NCBI RefSeq assembly: GCF_017303155.1
Contig: NZ_JAEKJR010000001.1
Coordinates: 434,001 to 498,000 of the forward strand
DNA: 64,000 nt
From: Microbulbifer salipaludis
GTDB taxonomy: Bacteria; Pseudomonadota; Gammaproteobacteria; Pseudomonadales; Cellvibrionaceae
Direction of reading: 5' to 3'
Both the position numbers and the translations under genes were made by a program. Position 1 is the stretch's first letter. Each line of letters begins with the position of its first letter. Under the pieces are notes generated by a model that worked only from the letters and a program-made list of their open reading frames with translations, was not told the origin of the DNA and did not search any database. Below are positions 57,265 through 64,000 of this stretch, piece after piece.

Positions 57265-57654
57265 TCAGGGCAGCGGCCGGGTGCGCCCGCGGTCGTCTAT
57301 GGCGACGAATACGAATTCGCCCTCGGTGACTTTTACCTGCTCACCGGTATCCACACGGGTCAGCCACACTTCCACCATGGTTTTGATGGAGGAGCGCCCC
57401 ACTTCTGTGGCCTCGGCATAACAGCTCACGGTGGAGCCCACCGGTACCGGGCGCAGGAACACCATGCTGCCGACGGCGACGGTGGTTACCCGGCCACGGG
57501 CGATGCCCTGGGCGAGAATGGCGCCGGCCACATCCATCTGTGACATCAGCCAGCCGGCAAAGACGTCGCCCTGAGGGTTGGTGTCCCGGGGCATGGACTG
57601 GGTCTGCAGTGTCAGGGTACCGCTGGGTTGCGGTTCTTCATCAATGGCGGACAT
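57265..57654 (-). CDS. yciA: Acyl-CoA thioesterase, YciA-like hotdog protein
   Basis: A 129-residue hotdog-fold thioesterase that hydrolyses acyl-CoAs. TLTLQTQSMPRDTNPQGDVF with Asn-Pro-x-Gly-Asp and FAGWLMSQMDVAGAI carry the active-site Asp region of YciA/BACH-type enzymes; VTVAVG-like VTTVAVGSMVFLRPVPVG follows. The length is like E. coli YciA (132). The start is ATG 57654. It is convergent with the hypothetical gene. Confidence 0.9.
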   Translation of the reverse strand: MSAIDEEPQPSGTLTLQTQSMPRDTNPQGDVFAGWLMSQMDVAGAILAQGIARGRVTTVAVGSMVFLRPVPVGSTVSCYAEATEVGRSSIKTMVEVWLTRVDTGEQVKVTEGEFVFVAIDDRGRTRPLP

Positions 57655-57876
57655 CGCAAAAGCTCACAAATTCTTAGATTTATTGATCCGTCGGCAAGGC
57701 CTGAGCCGCCGGCGGGTGGCGCATTCTAGCACAAACTGGGTACTAATTAGCCAGCGTTGGTCGAGAAATTCTTGCGAAGGTTTTGCGAAAAAACTCTCAT
57801 GAAGAAACTCTGGCCAAAACCCAGCATAATCTGCGCCATCTTGTTTGATTTTCCAACATCTCCTAGACTGCGCTGC

Positions 57877-58248
57877 ATGCGTGCACTGATTTTGACCCTG
57901 ATCCTGTGGTGTTTTACCGCCCAGAGCCTGGCTCTGGCGCTGGCGCCTGCCTGTGATCCGGGTGCCGATGGCCACGGCGATCACGCCGCCATGATGGCCA
58001 CTGATGGCGCGCATGACATGCACGCCGACGACCACCACGACATGCCCTGCTGTGATGAAGCTGGCGACATGTCCTCGGCCGAGCTGTGCCAGCTGACCTG
58101 CGCCGTTGGCGGTTGTGGTGCTGCCGTGCCGCTTTCGCAGGAATGGCAACACACGGAATTGGCGAGTGCCGCCCTGTTCCAGTCGATCTCCCCCTCCCCG
58201 CTCGCTGCCTCGCAGCGCAACCTGTTGCGCCCACCCATAAGCGCCTGA
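57877..58248 (+). CDS. Small exported metal-binding-type protein upstream of cus genes (CopL-like)
   Basis: A 123-residue protein with a signal peptide (ALILTLILWCFTAQSLALA). The mature part is rich in His, Asp, Met and Cys, with HGDHAAMMATDGAHDMHADD and then HDMPCCDEAGDM and LCQLTCAVGGCGAA. Such composition and the position directly upstream of a Cu(I)/Ag(I) efflux operon suggest periplasmic metal binding, as in CopL-type proteins. ATG 57877 is chosen because the signal peptide begins there; upstream in-frame codons give a basic, non-secretory stretch. cusC starts 81 bp later. Confidence 0.65.
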   Translation: MRALILTLILWCFTAQSLALALAPACDPGADGHGDHAAMMATDGAHDMHADDHHDMPCCDEAGDMSSAELCQLTCAVGGCGAAVPLSQEWQHTELASAALFQSISPSPLAASQRNLLRPPISA

Positions 58249-58329
58249 TGCTGCCCGCTCGACGCCTCGCTTGGCGTTGAAATCAACGGTTGAGCCATCG
58301 ACCCAGTATCAGACAGACTGGATTACTCC

Positions 58330-59634
58330 ATGGGATATGCATTGCGCGCCCTGGGCCCTCTGGCCCCGGCGCTGCTGGTTTGCGCGTTCGCCCTGCCCGC
58401 GCAGGCACAGCTGAGCCTGGAAAGCGCGGTTCAGCTCGCGCGGGAACAGGACCCGCAGACCGCAGCGGCCATCGCCGCGGCGGAGGCGACGGCGGAAACC
58501 GCGGTGGCCGACAGCCAGTGGGGCGACCCCGAGCTGAAATTGGGCATCGCCAACCTGCCCACCGACTCCTTCGCTTTCGACGATCAGCCGATGACCCAGA
58601 AAGTCATCGGTATCCGCCAGAAACTGCCCCGCGGCGCTTCCGCGGCACTGGCCGGTGAGCGCGGAGCCCTCGCCGCCGAGGCGGGCTTTGCCGCTGCTGC
58701 GGATATGGCGCTGGCACTGGAGCGGGATGTGGGCCTCGCGTTTCTCACCCTGTCGGAGCAGCTGCGGGTGCGCGAACTGCTGATGGAAAACCGCCGCTGG
58801 ATGCAGGAGCTGGTGGGGTATAACCGCGCGCGCCTGGCTAGCGCCCAGATCCAGTCCCAGCAGCTGCTGCAGTCGCAGCTGGCGCTGGCGCGCCTGGATG
58901 ACCGTATCGCCGAGTTGGATGGGGAAATCAGTCGCGCCCGCGGTGACCTCAGCCGCTGGATTGGCAATGCCGCGTGGCAGCCCCTGAACCCGGAGCCGCC
59001 GGCCTGGCGGGACACCCGCGACTGGCTCGCGGCACAGACCCTGCCGGTGCCACTGGCCGTCGTCGAGCCGCATCCCCTGATCGCCGCAAGCAGCGCGCAG
59101 GTCGCGGCGGAGCGGGTGAATGTGGCACTCGCGGAGGAAGCCTACAAGCCCCAGTTCGGGGTCGACGTCAGCTATGGCCAGCGCGAGCGCACCCCGATGA
59201 GTGATGGCTCGGACTTCGCCAGCGTGATGGTCACCTTTGACCTGCCCCTGTTCCGCCACAACCGCCAGGATCGCCGTGTTGCTGCCAGCCGCGCGCGGGA
59301 AAGTGTGGGCATCCTGCAGCGCCAGAACCTGTTGCAGCAGATGCACGCGCAGCTGAACGGTGCGGTGGCCATGGCGCAGACCCTGCAGCGCCGTCGCGCC
59401 GAGTACCAGGGCGAATTACTGGCTCAGGCCGAGGCCACCGCCGACGCGGTGCTCAAGGGCTACGCCAGCAATACCGCCGACCTGGAAGCGGTGATCGCCG
59501 CGCGTATGGATGCCATCGAGGCGCAGATCAGCGCCGCCCGTCTCACTTACGGTTATTTCCGTGCGGTGGCCCGTATTCGCTATTTCCGCGCCATCGAAAG
59601 CCACGCCTCTGCAACCCGTGACAACGGCAAATAA
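58330..59634 (+). CDS. cusC: TolC-family outer-membrane channel, CusC/CzcC-like
   Basis: The outer-membrane component of an RND tripartite efflux system. A signal peptide (LLVCAFALPAQAQ) is followed by two coiled-coil repeats typical of outer-membrane efflux proteins, for example SLESAVQLAREQDPQT and later LQGYASNTADL-like GYASNTADLEAVIAARM. The length of 434 residues is normal. It lacks a lipobox, unlike E. coli CusC. It is 18 bp before the adaptor gene, so cusCBA form an operon. Confidence 0.87.
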   Translation: MGYALRALGPLAPALLVCAFALPAQAQLSLESAVQLAREQDPQTAAAIAAAEATAETAVADSQWGDPELKLGIANLPTDSFAFDDQPMTQKVIGIRQKLPRGASAALAGERGALAAEAGFAAAADMALALERDVGLAFLTLSEQLRVRELLMENRRWMQELVGYNRARLASAQIQSQQLLQSQLALARLDDRIAELDGEISRARGDLSRWIGNAAWQPLNPEPPAWRDTRDWLAAQTLPVPLAVVEPHPLIAASSAQVAAERVNVALAEEAYKPQFGVDVSYGQRERTPMSDGSDFASVMVTFDLPLFRHNRQDRRVAASRARESVGILQRQNLLQQMHAQLNGAVAMAQTLQRRRAEYQGELLAQAEATADAVLKGYASNTADLEAVIAARMDAIEAQISAARLTYGYFRAVARIRYFRAIESHASATRDNGK

Positions 59635-59652
59635 ACAGCGGTCCGTAACCTT

Positions 59653-61257
59653 ATGAACAAAGTAATGATGTCTGTCCTGGCCATACTCGCGCTGGTACTG
59701 GGTGTGTTGATCGGGCGCGGTCTGTCTTCCGGAGGTGATTCCGCAGGCAGTGCCGCCGGGGAAAAGAAAATCCTCTACTGGGTGGCCCCCATGGACCCCA
59801 ACTACCGCCGCGACGGCCCGGGAAAATCGCCCATGGGTATGGATCTGGTACCGGTTTACGAGGGGGAGCAAAGTGCTTCCGCACCGGGCACGGTGACCAT
59901 TGCGCCGCAGGTGGAGAACAACCTGGGCGTGCGCACCGCACCGGCGGAAAAAGGCCCGCTCACTACCCGCGTGGATACCGTGGGGCTGGTGCAGCTGGAT
60001 GAAGACAAACTGCACCATGTGCACACCCGGCTCAGCGGCTGGATTCACAAAAGCTGGGTAAAGGCGGTGGGCGATCATGTGAAAAAGGACCAGCCGCTGG
60101 TGGAGATCTATTCGCCGGAGCTGGTGAAGGCCCAGAGTGAACTGGTTGCCGCGCTGGAGAGCGGTAACACCACCCTGATCGAGGCCACCCGTGAGCGCCT
60201 GAACAGCCTCGGGGTACCGCCGGAGCAGGTGCGCGAGGTGAGCCGCTCGCGCCGGGTCAGTCAGAACATCACCCTGTATGCCCCGGCCGATGGTTACGTG
60301 AATGAGTTTGCCGCACGCGACGGCATGTACATCACCCCCGCCACCACCCTGATGAGCATTGGCCCGCTGGAAACCGTGTGGGTGGAGGGCGAGCTGTTCC
60401 CCAAGCAGGGCACCCAGATTCAGGTGGGGGACACCGCCACCGTGCAGGGGGAATTTGCCCCGGGCCGCAGCTGGCGCGGCGAGCTGGTGCACATATTGCC
60501 GGACCTGGATCCCGAGACCCGCACCCTGCGCGTTCGGGTGCTGGTGAATAACCCGGACAAATCCCTGCGCCCGGGCATGTTCGTGCGCCTGCAACTGGAG
60601 GGCCCGCAGGTGGACACCCTCACGGTGCCGCGCAGCGCACTGATCCGCACCGGTGACATGGACCGCGTGGTGATTGCCGAGGGCGAAGGCCGCTACCGCT
60701 CGGTGCGGGTGCGCGCCGGGCGCGAGCTGGATGACCGGGTGGAAATCCTCGCCGGTATTGAGCCGGGCACCCGGGTGGTGACCTCGGCCCAGTTCCTGCT
60801 CGATTCGGAATCGAGTATCAGCGCGGACCTGACGCGCATTGCCGGTGAAAAGAGCGCGAATGGAAGTGAAAGCACGCAAAATTCAGACAACCCCTGGGCC
60901 GAGGCGCGGGTGTTGAGTATGCCCGACGACAACCACTACGCGCGCCTCGAGCACGGTCCGGTGGCCGCCTGGGACTGGCCCGGCATGGTGATGGGGTTTT
61001 ATGTGGCCGAAGCCGCGCAGCATGGGCTGCGCGCAGCACTGACCAGCGGGGCGCCGATCATGGTGCAGCTGCGCAAGCGCGAAGATGGCAAGTTTGAAGT
61101 GATCGCCACCCGCGCCATGGCCAGTGGCCCGACCGACGACGGCGCGATGGATCACGGTGAGATGGACCATTCGCAGATGGATCATGGGGAGAAGGATCAC
61201 GGGTCGATGAACCATGACCACATGAACCACGACCCGCAGCAGGAGCCGGTGAAATGA
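59653..61257 (+). CDS. cusB: CusB-type RND adaptor fused to a CusF-like metallochaperone domain
   Basis: A 534-residue periplasmic adaptor. After a membrane anchor comes the heavy-metal-binding segment [20 protein letters not shown] (residues about 37-56), then the lipoyl/beta-barrel core of a CusB-like protein ([31 protein letters not shown]). From about 415 a CusF-like domain follows: [16 protein letters not shown] matches CusF, with the His, Trp and two Met that bind Cu(I)/Ag(I). The tail has repeated DH/NH and M residues. E. coli encodes CusF separately. The stop overlaps the cusA start. Confidence 0.88.
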   Translation: MNKVMMSVLAILALVLGVLIGRGLSSGGDSAGSAAGEKKILYWVAPMDPNYRRDGPGKSPMGMDLVPVYEGEQSASAPGTVTIAPQVENNLGVRTAPAEKGPLTTRVDTVGLVQLDEDKLHHVHTRLSGWIHKSWVKAVGDHVKKDQPLVEIYSPELVKAQSELVAALESGNTTLIEATRERLNSLGVPPEQVREVSRSRRVSQNITLYAPADGYVNEFAARDGMYITPATTLMSIGPLETVWVEGELFPKQGTQIQVGDTATVQGEFAPGRSWRGELVHILPDLDPETRTLRVRVLVNNPDKSLRPGMFVRLQLEGPQVDTLTVPRSALIRTGDMDRVVIAEGEGRYRSVRVRAGRELDDRVEILAGIEPGTRVVTSAQFLLDSESSISADLTRIAGEKSANGSESTQNSDNPWAEARVLSMPDDNHYARLEHGPVAAWDWPGMVMGFYVAEAAQHGLRAALTSGAPIMVQLRKREDGKFEVIATRAMASGPTDDGAMDHGEMDHSQMDHGEKDHGSMNHDHMNHDPQQEPVK

Positions 61258-64000
61258 TCACACGCATCATCCACTGGTCCCTGCACAACCGCGCGCTGGT
61301 GCTGATCGGTGCGCTGGCCCTGACGTTAGCGGGCCTCTACAGCCTGCGCCATACGCCGGTAGACGCGCTGCCGGACCTGTCCGATGTGCAGGTGATCGTC
61401 AAAACCAGCTACCCCGGCCAGGCGCCGCAGGTGGTGGAGGACCAGGTCACCTATCCGCTCACCACCGCCATGCTGAGCGTGCCTGGGGCGCATACGGTGC
61501 GCGGTTACTCGTTTTTCGGCGACTCCTACGTTTACGTCATTTTCGACGACGATGTCGACCTGTACTGGGCCAGATCCCGCGTTCTCGAATACCTGAGCCA
61601 GGTGGCGCCGCGCCTGCCCGCAGCCGCCAGCCCGGAGCTGGGGCCCGACGCCACCGGGGTGGGCTGGGTCTACAGCTATACCCTGGTGGATCGCAGCGGC
61701 AAGCACGATCTGGCGCAGCTGCGCTCGCTGCAGGACTGGTTCCTGAAGTACGAGCTGCAGACCCTGCCCGGGGTTTCCGAGGTGGCCACGGTGGGCGGCA
61801 TGGTGCGCCAGTACCAGGTGCAGGTAGACCCCCTGCGGCTGCGTGCCTACGACCTGACCCTGGCGCAGGTGCAGGCGGCCATCGAGCGCGGCAACCGGGA
61901 ATCCGGTGCCTCGGTGGTGGAAATGGCGGAAGCCGAGTATATGGTGCGCGCCAGCGGCTATATCCAGAGCGTCGAGGACCTGCGCCAGCTGCCGCTGATG
62001 GTAAACAAGAGCGGCACGCCGCTGCTGTTGCGGGATGTGGCGGATGTGCATCTGGGGCCGCAAATGCGCCGCGGGCTGTCGGAACTCGACGGCGAGGGTG
62101 AGGCCGTGGGCGGGGTGATCGTGATGCGCTTCGGCGAGAACGCGCGCGCGGTGATCGATCGCGTGCGCGCGCGGCTGGACGAGCTGCAGCGCAGCCTGCC
62201 GCAGGGTGTGGAAATCGTGCCCACCTACGACCGCAGCGAGCTGATCGACAGCGCGGTGGATAACCTGTGGCACAAGTTGCTGCAGGAATTCATTGTGGTG
62301 GCGCTGGTATGTGCCCTGTTCCTGTTCCACCTGCGCTCGTCCCTGGTAATCGCCATCAGCCTGCCGCTGGGGATCATCGGTGCCTTTGTGGTGATGCACC
62401 TGCAGGGCATTAACGCCAACATCATGAGCCTCGGCGGCATCGCCATCGCCATCGGTGCGATGGTGGATGGCGCCATCGTGATGATCGAGAATCTGCACAA
62501 GCACATGGAGCGCAACCCGCGCTACGATTCACTGTCCCCGGAGGCGCGCTGGAAGGTGGTGGGCGAGGCCGCCAGCGAAGTGGGCCCGCCGCTGTTCTTC
62601 AGCCTGCTGATCATCACCCTCAGCTTCCTGCCGGTGTTTGCCCTGGAGGGCCAGGAGGGGCGGCTGTTTGCGCCACTGGCCTACACCAAGACCTACGCCA
62701 TGGCAGTAGCCGCCGGCCTCGCCATTACCCTGGTGCCGGTGCTGATGGGCTACCTGGTGCGCGGCGGGGTCAAGCCGGAACAGGCCAACCCCATCAACCG
62801 CGCCTTTGCCGCCGCCTATCGCCCGGCGCTGGAACTGGCGATCCGCCATCCGCGCTGGGTGATTGTGGCGGCACTGGTGCTGCTCGCCAGCAGCCTGTAT
62901 CCGCTGTCCCGCACCGGCAGCGAATTTATGCCGCCGCTGGACGAAGGCGACCTGATGTATATGCCCAGCACCCACCCGGGGATTTCCATCGGCAAGGCCC
63001 GCGAGCTGCTGCAGCAGACCGACAAGATGATCATGCAGGTGCCGGAAGTGGCACAGGTGTGGGGCAAGATGGGCCGCGCCGAGACTGCCACCGACCCGGC
63101 ACCGCTGACCATGGTGGAGACCATCATCCGCTTCAAACCTCGCGACCAGTGGCGCGAGGGCATGACCCCGGAAAAACTGCGCGCAGAGCTGGATGCGGCG
63201 GTGCAGCTGCCGGGGGTTACCAATGCCTGGGTGATGCCCATCAAGACCCGCATCGACATGCTGGCCACCGGCATCAAGACCCCGGTGGGTATCAAGATTG
63301 CCGGCGCCGACCTGCACCAGATCGAGCAGATCGGTACCCGCCTGGAAGGCCTGCTCCCGGCCGTGCCCGGCACCGCGTCGGTGTTCGCCGAGCGGGTGGA
63401 GGGCGGCCGCTATATCGATATCGACATCGACCGCACCGCCGCCGCCCGCTATGGCCTGAATATTCAGGATGTGCAGACGGTGATCGACACCGCCGTGGGT
63501 GGCAAAAAAGTCGGCGAGACGGTGGAGGGGCTGGAGCGCTATCCCATCAACCTGCGTTATCCACAGGCCTGGCGCGATTCCCCCGAGCGCTTGCGGGGGC
63601 TGCCGCTGGTGGCCCCGAATGGTACCCACCTGACTCTGGGGGATGTGGCGACCATTGAGGTGCAGAGCGGCCCGCCGATGATCAAGACGGAGAACGCGCG
63701 CCCCAATGGCTGGGTGTACATCGATATCCGCGATCGCGATCTCGGTTCCTGGGTGGCAGAGGCGCAGCAGCTGGTGGCAGCGCAGCTGGACCTGCCGCCA
63801 GGCTATTCCCTGGCCTGGTCGGGGCAGTACGAATACATGGAGCGCGCGCGCGAGCGCCTGGGCCTGCTGCTGCCGATCACCCTCGGCATCATTGTGCTGC
63901 TGCTGTATTTCAGCTTCCGCCACTGGGGTGAGGTGCTGGTGATCATGGGCACCCTGCCGTTGGCACTGATTGGCGGTCTGTGGCTGCTGTACTGGCTGGG
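61254..64000 (+). CDS. cusA: CusA-type Cu(I)/Ag(I) RND efflux pump, N-terminal 915 codons (runs off window)
   Basis: The inner-membrane proton-driven pump of the HME-RND class. ATG 61254 overlaps the cusB stop by 4 bp. The frame is open to the right edge. [20 protein letters not shown] and [19 protein letters not shown] are HME-RND signatures. The metal-binding methionine triad of E. coli CusA (573, 623, 672) is present as Met570, Met620 and Met669 in [18 protein letters not shown] and TRIDMLATG, all with the same -3 offset, which indicates copper/silver rather than zinc/cobalt specificity. The last quarter lies beyond the window. Confidence 0.95.
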   Translation, partial: MITRIIHWSLHNRALVLIGALALTLAGLYSLRHTPVDALPDLSDVQVIVKTSYPGQAPQVVEDQVTYPLTTAMLSVPGAHTVRGYSFFGDSYVYVIFDDDVDLYWARSRVLEYLSQVAPRLPAAASPELGPDATGVGWVYSYTLVDRSGKHDLAQLRSLQDWFLKYELQTLPGVSEVATVGGMVRQYQVQVDPLRLRAYDLTLAQVQAAIERGNRESGASVVEMAEAEYMVRASGYIQSVEDLRQLPLMVNKSGTPLLLRDVADVHLGPQMRRGLSELDGEGEAVGGVIVMRFGENARAVIDRVRARLDELQRSLPQGVEIVPTYDRSELIDSAVDNLWHKLLQEFIVVALVCALFLFHLRSSLVIAISLPLGIIGAFVVMHLQGINANIMSLGGIAIAIGAMVDGAIVMIENLHKHMERNPRYDSLSPEARWKVVGEAASEVGPPLFFSLLIITLSFLPVFALEGQEGRLFAPLAYTKTYAMAVAAGLAITLVPVLMGYLVRGGVKPEQANPINRAFAAAYRPALELAIRHPRWVIVAALVLLASSLYPLSRTGSEFMPPLDEGDLMYMPSTHPGISIGKARELLQQTDKMIMQVPEVAQVWGKMGRAETATDPAPLTMVETIIRFKPRDQWREGMTPEKLRAELDAAVQLPGVTNAWVMPIKTRIDMLATGIKTPVGIKIAGADLHQIEQIGTRLEGLLPAVPGTASVFAERVEGGRYIDIDIDRTAAARYGLNIQDVQTVIDTAVGGKKVGETVEGLERYPINLRYPQAWRDSPERLRGLPLVAPNGTHLTLGDVATIEVQSGPPMIKTENARPNGWVYIDIRDRDLGSWVAEAQQLVAAQLDLPPGYSLAWSGQYEYMERARERLGLLLPITLGIIVLLLYFSFRHWGEVLVIMGTLPLALIGGLWLLYWL

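Overview
The window looks like an origin-proximal stretch of a moderately GC-rich gammaproteobacterial chromosome. The first third carries mnmG-rsmG-parA-parB-atpIBEFHAGDC and, further on, glmU-(DeoR regulator)-glmS, the arrangement found near oriC in Pseudomonas and relatives. The HexR-type regulator, the short CioA/CioB-type cytochrome bd oxidase, the TonB receptor paired with a TPR-sulfotransferase, and the palindromic repeats fit a marine Cellvibrionales/Alteromonadales-type organism (Microbulbifer-like is my best guess, by inference). No rRNA, tRNA, CRISPR array, insertion sequence or phage gene was recognised. mnmG is cut by the left edge and cusA by the right edge.

Layout. 1-2.8 kb: end of mnmG, rsmG, parA, parB, closed by a strong terminator. 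2.9-10.4 kb: nine-gene F1Fo ATP synthase operon with a good sigma70 promoter carrying an inverted repeat at its predicted start, and a terminator after atpC. 10.5-17.5 kb: rssA-like patatin, a secreted HExxH protein, a reverse-strand 1108-residue beta-propeller/amidohydrolase, and a formate/nitrite-type channel. 17.6-25.6 kb: glmU, a 2-oxoacid dehydrogenase E1alpha-E1beta-E2 operon, a DeoR-family regulator and glmS. 25.7-30.6 kb: a lipoprotein, an isochorismatase-fold protein, cydA-cydB plus a 38-residue DUF2474 subunit, a VF530-family protein and a Blc-type lipocalin. 30.6-32.8 kb: an AT-richer island with nested inverted repeats, a small exported protein and a class 3 lipase, possibly an effector/immunity pair. 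33.3-37.3 kb: TonB receptor and TPR-sulfotransferase. 37.2-40.5 kb: two reverse-strand cation/proton antiporters. 40.5-45.1 kb: pirin, LysR, Gfo/Idh oxidoreductase, DoxX and glutathionyl-hydroquinone reductase, recalling E. coli yqjFG-yhaJK. 45.2-50.6 kb: a small sulfotransferase-like protein, a beta-class GST, a Bcr/CflA exporter, a DUF4153 membrane protein and HexR. 50.9-54.4 kb: uvrD and an orphan TRAP-type binding protein. 54.4-56.5 kb: a groES-groEL operon with unusual features and a sigma32-like promoter. 56.6-64 kb: a hypothetical protein, YciA-type thioesterase, and a Cu(I)/Ag(I) efflux cluster (small metal-rich protein, CusC, CusB-CusF fusion, CusA).

The most interesting non-genic signal is a family of four intergenic elements (19.03, 19.21, 23.61 and 50.70 kb). 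Each has a conserved core with a CCCATCC-type hairpin and a second hairpin with an RTCCT loop, enclosed by 25-31 bp complementary arms. The arms differ between copies but stay self-complementary, and the inner stem shows compensatory changes, so a cruciform or three-way-junction fold appears to be under selection. Other points worth checking are the overlapping groES/groEL pair lacking the GGM tail, the CusB-CusF fusion, and the lipase island.
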